Below, piece after piece: positions 1 through 8,471 of a stretch of 64,000 nt of DNA (position 1 is its first letter; each line of letters starts with the position of its first letter). The DNA is taken from contig DATIGE010000047.1 in the NCBI GenBank assembly GCA_035454885.1, positions 1 to 64,000 on the forward strand, in the 5' to 3' direction. A program made the translations under genes and the position numbers. This DNA is from a bacterium. Lineage in GTDB: Bacteria; UBA10199; JACPAL01; GCA-016699445. The notes beneath the pieces are model-generated. The model was not told where the DNA came from. It made no database searches and saw only the letters and a list, made by a program, of their open reading frames with translations.

Positions 1-24
1 GGGGGCGAATACAAGATTCGCCCC
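1..24 (-). terminator. Hairpin downstream of icd, likely terminator
   Basis: The arms at 2-10 and 16-24 (GGGGCGAAT / ATTCGCCCC) are perfectly complementary over 9 bp with a 5-base loop. The hairpin lies directly after the icd stop codon in the minus-strand direction. Any following T-run would lie outside the window, so intrinsic termination cannot be confirmed. Confidence 0.6.
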
Positions 25-28
25 TGCA

Positions 29-1288
29 TTACATATTTTTGACGATTTCCTTGCCGAACCCGGAGCAGGAGACGAGGGTCGCGCCCTCCATCAGGCGGTG
101 GAAGTCGTAGGTGACTGTCTTTTTGGAGATCGTCTTTTCCAGCGCCGTGACGATCAGGTCCGCCGCCTCCTGCCAGCCCAGGTACTCGAGCATCATGACG
201 CCGGACAGGATCACCGAGCCTGGGTTCACCTTGTCCTGGCCCGCATACTTCGGCGCCGTGCCGTGGGTGGCCTCGAAGATGGCTCGGCCGGTGACATAGT
301 TGATGTTGCCGCCGGGGGCGATTCCGATGCCGCCGACCTGCGCGGCCAGGGCGTCGCTGATGTAGTCGCCGTTGAGATTGAGCGTCGCGATCACGTCGTA
401 TTCATCGGGGCGGGTCAGAATCTGCTGTAGAAAAGCGTCCGCGATGACGTCCTTGATCAGAAGTTTTCCAGCCGGCGGTTTCCCCTGGCAATCCTCCCAG
501 CCCACCGTTTGATCGCCGAACTCGCGCTTGGCCAGCTCGTAGCCCCAGCGCATGAAGGCGCCTTCGGTGAACTTCATGATATTGCCCTTGTGGATCAGGG
601 TGAGGCTCTTTCGCTTGTGAGCCAGCGCGTACTTGATCGCGGCGCGCACGAGACGCTCCGTGCCCTCCCTGGAAACGGGTTTGATGCCGATGCCCGAGGT
701 CTCGGGGAACCGGATCTTCTTGACGCCCATGTCCTTTTGGAGGAACTCCAGGACCTTCTTGACCTCCGGCGTGCCGGCCTCCCATTCGACGCCGGCGTAG
801 ATGTCCTCCGTGTTTTCCCGGAAGATCACCATGCCGACCTTTTCCGGGTGCTTGACGGGCGAAGGGACGCCTTGAAAATACCGGACCGGACGGAGACAAA
901 CGTACAGGTCGAGCTCCTGACGGAGCGTGACGTTCAGGCTGCGGATCCCCTTGCCCACGGGCGTCGTGAGCGGGCCCTTGATCGCGACCAGGTACTCCTT
1001 GATGACGTCCAGCGTTTCAGTCGGGAGCAAATTCGGAGGGCACTCGGCCCCGTAGACCTTCTGCGCCTTCTCGCCCGCGTAAACCTCGAACCACTGGATC
1101 TTCCGCTTGCCCTTGTAGGCCTTTTCGACGGCCGCGTCGAAGACGATCTGCGACGCGCGCCAGATGTCCGGGCCCGTCCCGTCGCCTTCGATGAAAGGGA
1201 TCACCGGCTGATCCGGGACGATCAGCCTTTCCTTCTCAATGCGGATCTTCTCCCCGGACTGGGGCCTTTTCAATTTGGATGCGCTCAT
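29..1288 (-). CDS. icd: NADP-dependent isocitrate dehydrogenase
   Basis: Oxidative decarboxylation of isocitrate to 2-oxoglutarate in the TCA cycle, cytosolic. The 419-residue product matches the length of the homodimeric bacterial enzyme (416 in E. coli). Family hallmarks are visible: GDGTGPDIW near residue 35, [14 protein letters not shown] near 116, [15 protein letters not shown], and [17 protein letters not shown] plus the IAPGGNIN segment near the C-terminus. Ser117 in RSLNV corresponds to the serine that AceK phosphorylates in E. coli (Ser113); whether a kinase exists here is unknown. An AAGGAA element precedes the ATG. It lies 15 bp behind gltA on the same strand, so the two probably form one TCA-cycle operon. 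Confidence 0.97.
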   Translation of the reverse strand: MSASKLKRPQSGEKIRIEKERLIVPDQPVIPFIEGDGTGPDIWRASQIVFDAAVEKAYKGKRKIQWFEVYAGEKAQKVYGAECPPNLLPTETLDVIKEYLVAIKGPLTTPVGKGIRSLNVTLRQELDLYVCLRPVRYFQGVPSPVKHPEKVGMVIFRENTEDIYAGVEWEAGTPEVKKVLEFLQKDMGVKKIRFPETSGIGIKPVSREGTERLVRAAIKYALAHKRKSLTLIHKGNIMKFTEGAFMRWGYELAKREFGDQTVGWEDCQGKPPAGKLLIKDVIADAFLQQILTRPDEYDVIATLNLNGDYISDALAAQVGGIGIAPGGNINYVTGRAIFEATHGTAPKYAGQDKVNPGSVILSGVMMLEYLGWQEAADLIVTALEKTISKKTVTYDFHRLMEGATLVSCSGFGKEIVKNM

Positions 1289-1303
1289 AGGGTTCCTTGG
1301 TGG

Positions 1304-2434
1304 TTAGCGTTGATCGATGGGGACGTATTTCAGGCCCCTGGGCCCGATGTACTCGGACTGGGGGCGAATGAGGCGGTTGTTCCGGTATTGCTCCAGGATG
1401 TGGGCCGTCCAACCGGCCGACCGCGACATGGCGAAGATCGCCGTGAAGAGATCCACCGGGATGCCCATCGTCTGGTAGAGAGTCGCCGAATAGAAATCGA
1501 CGTTCGGATCGAGGCCCTTCAACTCCTTCATGATCTTCTGGATCTCGACGGACATATCAAACCACTTCATCTGGCCGCTCTTGCGGCTGAACGCCTCGGA
1601 CATCGCCATGAGGTGTTTCGCGCGCGGGTCGATCGTCTTATAGACCCGGTGCCCGAAGCCGAAAATGACGCGCTTGTTGGCCAGTTCGTTCTCGATGTAT
1701 TCGCGGACGTGCGAAATATGCCCGATGGCGCGCAGGGTCTTGATGACTTCCTCGTTGGCGCCTCCGTGCAAGGGGCCCTTCAGGGCGGCGATGGCCGCGG
1801 TCACGGCCGAATAGATGTCGGAAAGCGTCGCCGCCACCACCCGGGCGGTGAAGGTGGACGCGTTGAACCCGTGCTCGGCGTGGAGGACGAGGGCCATGTC
1901 CATGGCCCGCGTCGCCTCCGGAATGGGGTCCTTGCCGGTGAGCTGGTAAAGGAAGCGCTGGGCGACCGACTGGCCCGGCTTGGGCGGGACGTACTGGTTG
2001 CCCTTGCGGAAGCGGTCGAAGGCGGCGACCAGGGTCGGGATCTTCGCGATGATCCGGAGGGCCTTGTTTTCGTTCGCCGACATCGAGCGGTCGCCGGCCT
2101 CCGGATCGAAGTGGGCGTGCATGGAGACGAAGGTGCGCAGCATCCCCATTCCCGAGAGGCGGGGTGCCAGCCTCTTCAAGGTCTCCATGATCTCGTACGG
2201 GATCTCCGCGTTCTCGTCGAGCGTCATGCGGAGTTCATTCAGTTCCGACGACGTGGGCAGGCGCATATGGAGCAGGAGATGGATGACTTCCTCGAACGAG
2301 GCGTTATCGGCCAAATCGCGGATGTCGTAACCGCAATAGATGAGTTCGCCCTTCTGTCCGTCGATGTCGCAAAGCTTGGTCTGGGCCGCGACGATGTCTT
2401 CCATGCCGGCCTTGAACGTGGGTTTTTCCGCCAC
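1304..2434 (-). CDS. gltA: Citrate synthase
   Basis: Condenses acetyl-CoA with oxaloacetate. The GTG at 2434 is chosen as start because GGGAGG lies 8 bases before it; an in-frame ORF reaches 2521 but lacks a ribosome site and runs through the promoter. The 376-residue product is of the short bacterial type (as in Bacillus CitZ) rather than the longer NADH-regulated enterobacterial form. Visible motifs: the HAEHGFNAST segment, LHGGANEEV, the catalytic-histidine segment GFGHRVYKTIDPRA, the catalytic Asp in NVDFYSA, and IRPQSEYIGP at the C-terminus. The close relative 2-methylcitrate synthase cannot be fully excluded by eye, but the pairing with icd favours citrate synthase. Confidence 0.94.
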   Translation of the reverse strand: MAEKPTFKAGMEDIVAAQTKLCDIDGQKGELIYCGYDIRDLADNASFEEVIHLLLHMRLPTSSELNELRMTLDENAEIPYEIMETLKRLAPRLSGMGMLRTFVSMHAHFDPEAGDRSMSANENKALRIIAKIPTLVAAFDRFRKGNQYVPPKPGQSVAQRFLYQLTGKDPIPEATRAMDMALVLHAEHGFNASTFTARVVAATLSDIYSAVTAAIAALKGPLHGGANEEVIKTLRAIGHISHVREYIENELANKRVIFGFGHRVYKTIDPRAKHLMAMSEAFSRKSGQMKWFDMSVEIQKIMKELKGLDPNVDFYSATLYQTMGIPVDLFTAIFAMSRSAGWTAHILEQYRNNRLIRPQSEYIGPRGLKYVPIDQR

Positions 2435-2471
2435 GATGAAATCCTCCCGAAAACTATGAAAGCCTGAATCG

Positions 2472-2484
2472 CACCTCTTAGGTG
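2472..2484 (-). promoter_or_regulatory. Inverted repeat in gltA leader
   Basis: CACCT-CTT-AGGTG forms 5-bp perfect arms between the gltA promoter and the ribosome-binding site. It could be an operator or a small leader hairpin. Too short to assign to a regulator. Confidence 0.35.
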
Positions 2485-2493
2485 TAAGCCAAG

Positions 2494-2521
2494 TTTCTAT
2501 CCCGGCATCTTCGAATGTCAA
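2494..2521 (-). promoter_or_regulatory. Sigma-70-type promoter of gltA-icd
   Basis: On the minus strand TTGACA (2521-2516) is separated by 16 bases from TAGAAA (2499-2494), a perfect -35 and a 4/6 -10. Predicted transcription start near 2487, about 50 bases before the GTG of gltA. Confidence 0.6.
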
Positions 2522-2544
2522 TCGAACTTTCGGCCCGAATGTGC

Positions 2545-2568
2545 TAGATTTTATTGATAATCATCATG
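2545..2568 (+). promoter_or_regulatory. Extended -10 with overlapping Fur-box-like site
   Basis: TGCTAGATT (2543-2551) looks like an extended -10. Positions 2550-2568 match the 19-bp Fur consensus (GATAATGATAATCATTATC) at 14 of 19 places, including the uninterrupted core TGATAATCAT. The site would cover the predicted transcription start and ends on the ATG of the ChaN-like gene, the usual place for iron-dependent repression. Fur control is inferred from sequence similarity alone. Confidence 0.5.
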
Positions 2569-4206
2569 CCGTCGCCGAATTCCATTTCGAAGGCGCTCTC
2601 ACCCCGCCAGGAGCTATTGAAGATCCAGAAAAAGATTTTTACCAAGAACGACGAGATCATCCGCAGCCAGGCCATGGTGCGCGAGCGGGGATTCGATCTC
2701 TACGAGCGCCGTTACAAGCGGCGCGTCCGGACCTACGAAGCCCCTTCCGGCGCCGGAGAGCTGATCGACGCCATCCGCGAGAGCGACATCGTCTACATCG
2801 GGGACTATCACACCAACCCGCAGTCGCAGCGGACGTTGCTCCGGATCCTCAAGCAAGTCGTCGGTCTCGTTCCGCGGCTGGGCGTGGGTCTCGAGCTCGT
2901 CCAGAAGCGGCATCAGCGGCACCTCGACGACTATCTGGCCGGCCGCGTCTCGGAGGATACCTTCCTGGAACGGATCAAGCTCCGCAAATACTGGTATTTC
3001 GACCTGTGGGAGAATTTTAAACCGATCTTCGACTTTGCCCGTTTTCACAAGATTCCGGTGTTCGGCATCGAATACTCCCTGGGGGGCGACGCCACGCTCA
3101 CCAAGCGGGACCGGGAGAGCGCGCGGATCGTCGCCTCCGTCGTCGAGGGCGAACCCGACCGCAAACTGATCGTTTTTGTGGGCGACCTGCATACGGCCCC
3201 CGAGCACCTGCCGGCCGAGGTCGGACGCGTCCTTCAAACCAAGGGCCTCCGCAAAAAGGACCTGATCGTCTACCAGAACAGTGAGGCCATCTACTGGCGC
3301 CTGGCCGAGAACGGGATCGAAGACAAGGTCGAGATCGTGCGCGTGAGCGAACGCGAATTCTGCGTGATCAACACCCCTCCCATCGTTTGGCAGCAGACCT
3401 TCCTGAACTGGCTCGAGCACGAGGAGGGCGAGATCGACTACACCGATGCCCGGCACAGTTTTCTGGACCTTCTCCACCGGATCGCGGAGTTTTTGGAGCT
3501 TCGCGTCCCGCGGAGGGCGGAAGACGTGGAGGTGTTCACCTGCGGCGACCTGAGCTTCTTGAAGGCGCTCCGGGAGGAGGGGAGCTTTTCGAAATCGGAC
3601 ATCCAGAGGGTCAAACAGCAGATTTTGGCCTCGGAGAGCTACTGCATTCCCCAAAAAAATTACGTCTATCTCGGCAATCTTTCCCTCAACCACGCCGCGG
3701 AGGAGGCGTCCCACTACCTCAAGTATCTGAGCGCCGGAAAGGAGTTCCCGCGGGATCCCGTCGACGCCTTCTACGCCAACGTCATCCACGAGGCGGTTGG
3801 ATTTTTCGGCTCGAAGATCATCAATCACAAGCGGAAGTGTTTCCACGAGAGGGAATACGCCGGTCTCATCTCTTACCTGACCTCCGAATCGGCCTCCCGG
3901 GAGCGCCATCGGGAGCTGGAGATCGCCCTCCTGGTCCTGCGCCACCGGGAGATGGACAAACGCGGGATTTCCATCCGGTCCCGCCAGTTCTTCCGGTCCC
4001 GGCACGACCTTTTCTTCGGCGTCACCCACGGCCTGGGATACATGCTGGGCGACCGGCTCTACTACGCGATGCTGGACGGCCGGGTCTCGAAGCAAGAGAT
4101 CCGCGAGCTCTACTACGACGCCATGGGAAAAGAGGGGGAGCCGTTCGATTTGTACCGTAAATGGGCTCGCCGCCTGCGGGGTGTGAAGATTCCGAAACGA
4201 GTGTGA
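2566..4206 (+). CDS. ChaN/Tiki-superfamily protein with long C-terminal extension
   Basis: Residues about 60-260 resemble the ChaN (DUF399) haem-binding-uptake/Tiki fold: IVYIGDYHTNPQSQRTLL near residue 70 corresponds to the family's first acid-His motif, and IVFVGDLHTAPEHL near 205 to its second. ChaN of Campylobacter is an iron-regulated haem-binding lipoprotein. This 546-residue protein lacks a signal peptide and lipobox, so it may be cytosolic, and roughly 280 residues after the ChaN-like part are unassigned. The ATG at 2566 is preferred over TTG 2554; neither has a ribosome site, so the transcript may be nearly leaderless. The Fur-box-like sequence at the start supports an iron-related role. 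The next gene begins 2 bases after the stop. Confidence 0.7.
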   Translation: MPSPNSISKALSPRQELLKIQKKIFTKNDEIIRSQAMVRERGFDLYERRYKRRVRTYEAPSGAGELIDAIRESDIVYIGDYHTNPQSQRTLLRILKQVVGLVPRLGVGLELVQKRHQRHLDDYLAGRVSEDTFLERIKLRKYWYFDLWENFKPIFDFARFHKIPVFGIEYSLGGDATLTKRDRESARIVASVVEGEPDRKLIVFVGDLHTAPEHLPAEVGRVLQTKGLRKKDLIVYQNSEAIYWRLAENGIEDKVEIVRVSEREFCVINTPPIVWQQTFLNWLEHEEGEIDYTDARHSFLDLLHRIAEFLELRVPRRAEDVEVFTCGDLSFLKALREEGSFSKSDIQRVKQQILASESYCIPQKNYVYLGNLSLNHAAEEASHYLKYLSAGKEFPRDPVDAFYANVIHEAVGFFGSKIINHKRKCFHEREYAGLISYLTSESASRERHRELEIALLVLRHREMDKRGISIRSRQFFRSRHDLFFGVTHGLGYMLGDRLYYAMLDGRVSKQEIRELYYDAMGKEGEPFDLYRKWARRLRGVKIPKRV

Positions 4207-4208
4207 CC

Positions 4209-4676
4209 ATGCAAGCCGCCGATTACCATTTCGTCACCCATTGGAAGATCCGAGGTCCGATCCGCCTGGTCTTCGACATCCTCAAGGAAGGAGAGTCCTA
4301 TTGCCGATGGTGGCGGCCCGCCTACGTGAGAACGGATGTGGTGGGGACGAAGAAGGTTCGTGCCTTGGTCCGGGCGAGGCTTCCTTACACGCTCGATTTT
4401 ACGACCGAACTTGTCCGGGAAGTCCCGCCGCATGAAATCGAGATCCGCGCCTCGGGGGAACTTTCCGGACGCGGACTTTGGAGGCTGGAGGAAAACTCGT
4501 GCGACGTCGCCGTCACTTTTTACTGGGATGTCCGCGCCGAGAAGGCTTGGGTCAAGTTTCTCTCGCCGGTCTTGAAACCGCTCTTCCGATGGAACCACGA
4601 CTGGGTGATGAGGACGGGGGAGGGTGGGTTACAGGCGGAAATCGACCGCCGGATCAGATCTTCGTCGCCCGCGTGA
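4209..4676 (+). CDS. SRPBCC (START/polyketide-cyclase-like) family protein
   Basis: A 155-residue protein with the pattern of the SRPBCC ligand-binding fold: an opening strand (YHFVTHWKI), then the PIRLVFDIL helix region, WWRPAY near residue 37, alternating strands, and a long C-terminal helix ending in EGGLQAEIDRRI. Such proteins bind hydrophobic ligands in a deep cavity; the ligand here cannot be told. Translation starts two bases after the ChaN-like stop, so the two genes are one transcript. Its 3' end overlaps the convergent methyltransferase gene by 23 bp. Confidence 0.75.
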   Translation: MQAADYHFVTHWKIRGPIRLVFDILKEGESYCRWWRPAYVRTDVVGTKKVRALVRARLPYTLDFTTELVREVPPHEIEIRASGELSGRGLWRLEENSCDVAVTFYWDVRAEKAWVKFLSPVLKPLFRWNHDWVMRTGEGGLQAEIDRRIRSSSPA

Positions 4677-5460
4677 GCAGGTATTCGTGGCGCACGATGT
4701 TGTCGGCCGTGTAGGCCGCGATCAGGTCGGCCGATTCCTTCAAATAGGCCTGAAGTTTCGACGGTTCCTTTTGGAGCGCGTCTACGGTCCTGACCATGGG
4801 ACCGATCTTCGACATTTGCCACGCCATCAAATGCTGGGGGCTGAGCGCCGGGATGGCCATGATGCCGCGCTCGAAGAAGATGTCCTTCACGCGGTCGCCC
4901 AGCCGTTCGCGCACCGGGTTGACGTCCCCCCAGAGCGTCGGAGCGGGGACGCCCTGAGGCGGCGGGACGTATTTTGATGTGAGCGCGAGGGTGCGGCCGA
5001 TCAATTGTTCCGGCGGCCACGTCGCGAAGGCGATCGTCCCCCCAGGCTTGAGGACTCGCAGCATCTCTTTGACGACGACTTCCGGCCGCGGCGCGAAAAT
5101 GTGGCCGAACTGACTCAAGACGACGTCGAAGGCGGCATCCGGAAACGGGAGTTTCTCCGCGTCCCCTTCCATCCACTCGATGTCCTTTAATTCCGCGACG
5201 GCCGCGTTCCGCCGGGCCTGTTCGAGGAGCTCGGGGGTGAGGTCAAGACCCGTCAGTTTTGCTCCCAGCCGCGCCGCCGTGATGGCGACCACGCCGGTCC
5301 CCGTGGCCACGTCGAGCACCTTTTGGCCGGCGCGGACGCCCGCGAACCGGACGAGATGACCCGCCGGCTGGGCCGTGAAGACCGCCACTTCTCCGAAGTT
5401 GCCGAGAGCCCACGTCTCGCGCTGCTTCGCCTTGAACTCCGCGATGGGATCCGAAGCCAT
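4654..5460 (-). CDS. Class I SAM-dependent methyltransferase (UbiE/MenG-like)
   Basis: 268 residues. Motif I is LDVATGTGVVAITAARLGA (about residues 48-66), followed by TGLDLTPELLEQARRNA, the acidic motif MEGDAEKLPFPDAAFD and LRVLKPGGTIAFATW, the layout of the Methyltransf_11/25 families. The start is the ATG at 5460, placed 8 bases after AGGAGG; a GTG three codons earlier is less well spaced. Substrate unknown. It is the last gene of a minus-strand series with the inositol-phosphate synthase and the beta-helix protein, and converges on the SRPBCC gene with a 23-bp overlap. Confidence 0.85.
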   Translation of the reverse strand: MASDPIAEFKAKQRETWALGNFGEVAVFTAQPAGHLVRFAGVRAGQKVLDVATGTGVVAITAARLGAKLTGLDLTPELLEQARRNAAVAELKDIEWMEGDAEKLPFPDAAFDVVLSQFGHIFAPRPEVVVKEMLRVLKPGGTIAFATWPPEQLIGRTLALTSKYVPPPQGVPAPTLWGDVNPVRERLGDRVKDIFFERGIMAIPALSPQHLMAWQMSKIGPMVRTVDALQKEPSKLQAYLKESADLIAAYTADNIVRHEYLLTRATKI

Positions 5461-5502
5461 GACCTTCACCTCCTACAAATCGAAGTTTTCGGCAAGACGG
5501 TT

Positions 5503-6576
5503 CTATCGAGGCGGTCTCGCCCCGAATTTGTTCGAGAACACGAAGACGTTGTCGAAGTCCGAGAAGGTATCGCGGACGAAGCACAGGCCCCGATCGCAAG
5601 GGCCCCGCTTGTAGAACCTTTGCGAGACCGCCTGATCGTCATCCGCCGCAAACACGTTGTGATGGATCCAGGCCCCCTTTTGGGGCCTCCCCTCGATGTG
5701 AACCGCGCCAATGGCGGAATCTCCATTATAGCCTCGGTAATAAATCGAGTTGTGATGGATCCGTATGACGCTTCCGCCGATGACGCGGTCGTTGACGGCC
5801 TGCGCGTGCATGTCCAAGGCATAATGCGCGTAGCCCGCCGCGTTCTTTTTACGGCCGGTGAAGACGTTGTAGGACGCTTCGTAGCCCGTCCCGGGGCGCC
5901 CTGTCGCGGCAATGGCGTGTCGGTTGGTGTCGAAGAGATTGGCCTCGACGCGGACCGAGGCCTGGTCGACAACGATTCCATATCCGAGACCCCCCCTCTG
6001 ATTATGGTGAATGAAGCTGTGATGGACGTAGGCGCCGTCGGCCCCGGGATTGAGCGAGACGGCCGCATAGGGAAAACGGCTGAGCTCGCAATTATCGATC
6101 TCCAAACCTGCGAAGGCGCCCTTGATGCCTCCCACCGGAGGGGGGGTATAGGGATCTTTGCCGCCGATGCCGCCGTCGGGGCCTTGGAGCCTCAATCCGG
6201 TGATCCGGATGCCGGGACCCCCGGCCAGAAAGACGAGCCGGGCGTCGGCGCTGGAGGTGTAAAGCAGGGCGCCTTTCGAGCGTCCGCGCCCCCGGCCGCT
6301 CGCCAAGGTCATGCCGGACGGGATCTGAACCTCGGACTCCCCCGTCATATCGATCTTGGCGCCGTCTGAAATATAGACGATCCCGCCGCTCCCCATCGCA
6401 GACAGGGCGGCGAGAAGCTCTTTCTTCGTTTTGACGACGATGGAGGCGTCGGCCGCGGACACGATCCGGGAGTAGCCTTTGCCTCCTCCGATCGGGTCTC
6501 CCGTCGGATTGGATTCGGCTCCGTAGGTTTCGGGGTCGGGCGTCTGGGCGAAAAGCGGGCCTGATAGGAGGCCCAC
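5503..6576 (-). CDS. Secreted pectate-lyase-like right-handed beta-helix protein
   Basis: About 357 residues resembling polysaccharide lyase family 1. It opens with YGAESNPTGDPIGGGKGYSR, has the KKELLAALSAMGSGGIVYI region typical of pectate lyases, then successive beta-helix rungs (GIRITGLRLQG, LEIDNCELSR, AYVHHSFIHHN, VEANLFDTNRHA, RIHHNSIYYRG, WIHHNVFAAD). The GTG at 6576 leaves only a stub of the signal sequence; in-frame codons upstream read AILLVSLVGLLSGPLFAQ, a good signal peptide, but no ATG, GTG or TTG precedes it before a stop, so a rare start such as the ATT codon at about 6597 may be used. It sits 37 bp behind the inositol-phosphate synthase gene. Confidence 0.72.
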   Translation of the reverse strand: MGLLSGPLFAQTPDPETYGAESNPTGDPIGGGKGYSRIVSAADASIVVKTKKELLAALSAMGSGGIVYISDGAKIDMTGESEVQIPSGMTLASGRGRGRSKGALLYTSSADARLVFLAGGPGIRITGLRLQGPDGGIGGKDPYTPPPVGGIKGAFAGLEIDNCELSRFPYAAVSLNPGADGAYVHHSFIHHNQRGGLGYGIVVDQASVRVEANLFDTNRHAIAATGRPGTGYEASYNVFTGRKKNAAGYAHYALDMHAQAVNDRVIGGSVIRIHHNSIYYRGYNGDSAIGAVHIEGRPQKGAWIHHNVFAADDDQAVSQRFYKRGPCDRGLCFVRDTFSDFDNVFVFSNKFGARPPR

Positions 6577-6613
6577 CAGCGAAACGAGGAGAATGGCACT
6601 GCGAACGGAGGGT

Positions 6614-7930
6614 CTACTCGTAGTATTCGAGCCCCAAATGGGTGATTTGCTCCTCGCCCATGAGGTAGCGAAGCGTGTTCTTCAGCTTCATCTCCTGGAT
6701 GAAGAGGTTGTGCTCGGGGTAGAGGCCGGGGGCCGTCATCGGGCTCTTGTAGTAGAAGGAGAGCCATTCCTGGATGCCCTTCATGCCGGCGCGTTGCGCG
6801 AGGTCGGTGAAGAGGACCAGATCCAAGACGAGCGGCGCTGCCAGGATGGAATCGCGGCAGAGGAAATCGACCTTGATCTGCATCGGGTAGCCCATCCAGC
6901 CGGTGATATCGATGTTGTCCCAGCCTTCCTTGTTATCGCCGCGCGGCGGGTAATAATGGATGCGGACCTTGTGATACATCTTGCCGTAGAGTTCGGGATA
7001 CAGCTCGGGCTGAAGGATCGTCTCCAGGACGGAGAGCTTCGATTCCTCCTTCGTCTTGAACGAATCCGGATCGTCCAACACCTCGCCGTCGCGGTTTCCC
7101 AGGATGTTCGAGGAAAACCAGCCTTCGATGCCCAGCATGCGGGCCTTGAAACCGGGCGCCAGGATCGTCTTCATGAGGGTCTGGCCTGTCTTGAAGTCCT
7201 TGCCGGAGATGGCGCAACCGTTCTGGAGGGCCAATTCCTGAATGGCCGGGATGTCGACCGTCAGGTTCGGGGCCCCGTTGCAGTAGGGGATCTTCGACTT
7301 CAGCGCCGCGTAGGCGTAGATCATGCTGGGGGCGATGTCCTTGTTGCTCTCTTCGAGACCCTTTTCAAAGTTCCTGAGCGACTTGTGGACTTCCTGGGGT
7401 TGCAGGTAGACCTCGGTGGACCCGCACCAAATCATGACGACGCGGGAGAGGTTGTTCGTCTTCTTGAATGCCTCGATGTCCGCGATGAGCTGGTCGGCCA
7501 GGTCCTTCTTGTTCTTGCCGGTCTTGACGTTCGATCCGTCGAGCTTCTTCACGTAATGCTTGTCGAAGACGGCCTTCCAGGGCTTGACCTTCTCCAGTTC
7601 GGGCTTCAAGGCGTCCAGATCTTCCTTCTTGAGGACTTGGGCCTTCTTGGCCGCTTCATAGGCGTTGTCCGGGAAGATGTCCCAGGCGCCGAAGACGATG
7701 TCCTCCAATTTCGCCAAGGGGGCGAATTCCTTGATCAGGGGATGGCGCTTCTCGGTGCGTTTGCCGAGGCGAATGTGGCCCATTTGGGTGAGAGAACCGA
7801 TCGGTTTCGCGATGCCCTTTTTGAAGGCCTCGACGCCGGCGATGAAGGTGGTGGAGACGGCCCCCAGTCCCACCAGGAGGATGCCGAGTTTACCGGTCGC
7901 GGGCTCGATCTTCGTGCCTTTTTCGATCAT
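6614..7930 (-). CDS. Inositol-3-phosphate synthase
   Basis: Converts glucose 6-phosphate to 1L-myo-inositol 1-phosphate, NAD-dependent, cytosolic. 438 residues. The NAD-binding loop GILLVGLGAVSTTFIAGVE lies at about residues 14-32; the family's central region shows WCGSTEVY, then CNGAPNLTVDIPA, SGKDFKTGQTLMKTILAPG and GWFSSNILGNRDGEVL, and later DSILAAPLVLDLV. The ATG at 7930 follows AGGAG by 9 bases; the longer ORF to 8110 has no better start. An inositol monophosphatase is encoded at 45.3 kb, so the cell could make free myo-inositol. Confidence 0.93.
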   Translation of the reverse strand: MIEKGTKIEPATGKLGILLVGLGAVSTTFIAGVEAFKKGIAKPIGSLTQMGHIRLGKRTEKRHPLIKEFAPLAKLEDIVFGAWDIFPDNAYEAAKKAQVLKKEDLDALKPELEKVKPWKAVFDKHYVKKLDGSNVKTGKNKKDLADQLIADIEAFKKTNNLSRVVMIWCGSTEVYLQPQEVHKSLRNFEKGLEESNKDIAPSMIYAYAALKSKIPYCNGAPNLTVDIPAIQELALQNGCAISGKDFKTGQTLMKTILAPGFKARMLGIEGWFSSNILGNRDGEVLDDPDSFKTKEESKLSVLETILQPELYPELYGKMYHKVRIHYYPPRGDNKEGWDNIDITGWMGYPMQIKVDFLCRDSILAAPLVLDLVLFTDLAQRAGMKGIQEWLSFYYKSPMTAPGLYPEHNLFIQEMKLKNTLRYLMGEEQITHLGLEYYE

Positions 7931-8121
7931 ACGATGCTGCTCCTTGCGGTTTGAGTTGAAGGGTGCCTCGTAGCAGGCGGGAAGTCCCCGTGTAAACCCC
8001 AAACTTATAGGGTCTTTCGGCCCGATTCGCCGATTGGTTCCGTCCTTTTTTTGGACGCCAAATGGGTTTTTCCGCAACTTCTCGGCGGGGGGGTGCGAAA
8101 TAAAAGTCACAAGGAGTGAAC
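7931..8121. other. Divergent intergenic region
   Basis: 191 bases between divergent genes. It contains CGTCC-T7-GGACG near 8041-8058, a short hairpin flanking a T tract, and a TATAAG element (minus strand, near 8008) that could serve the inositol-phosphate synthase gene but without a convincing -35. AAGGAG at 8111-8116 serves the next plus-strand gene. Confidence 0.3.
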
Positions 8122-8463
8122 GTGCTCGTTGGTTGGTTCAAAAATCTGTTCGGCGCCGCCCGCCCGGAAGAGGTCGGACAGGGGGCCCAGGCCTTCGAGA
8201 AGAAGGCCAAGGTCAACCTGATCGATATTACGGACGGGGTCTCCTTGACCGAGGAGGCCCGCAAGCGGTCGACCGAGCTTTTGTCGATGATTCGGAGAGG
8301 GGGAGTCCAAATCGATCGGCTTCGCCTGTGGCTGACCGCCCGGCGGAAGATCAAGAACAACATCGCGGATTTTTACGACATCCCGGACATCATGGACGAG
8401 GTGACGGAAAAGATCCTCGATGCCGCTCAGGAAGATTCACGCCTGCGGAAGATGTTCGGCTAG
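8122..8463 (+). CDS. Small hypothetical protein, 113 aa
   Basis: Not recognised. The GTG at 8122 follows AAGGAG by 5 bases; a GTG at 8116 would overlap that ribosome site. The sequence begins with an amphipathic VLVGWFKNLFG helix, continues with a charged region and KVNLIDITDGVSLTEEA, and is otherwise helical and Arg/Lys-rich (RRGGVQIDRLRLWLTARRKI, then NNIADFYDIPDIMDEVTEKI). No signal peptide or membrane segment. It stands alone between the inositol-phosphate synthase gene (divergent) and comM (convergent), followed immediately by a copy of a dispersed repeat. Confidence 0.65.
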   Translation: MLVGWFKNLFGAARPEEVGQGAQAFEKKAKVNLIDITDGVSLTEEARKRSTELLSMIRRGGVQIDRLRLWLTARRKIKNNIADFYDIPDIMDEVTEKILDAAQEDSRLRKMFG

Positions 8464-8471
8464 CTACCGCT

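Noticed and set aside
509-2467. 652-codon plus-strand open frame opposite gltA and icd
   Set aside because: Antisense shadow of two well-identified genes; GC-rich coding on the other strand keeps the frame open.
8041-8058. CGTCC-T7-GGACG as a terminator
   Set aside because: The T tract is inside the loop, not after the stem, and it sits between divergent genes.
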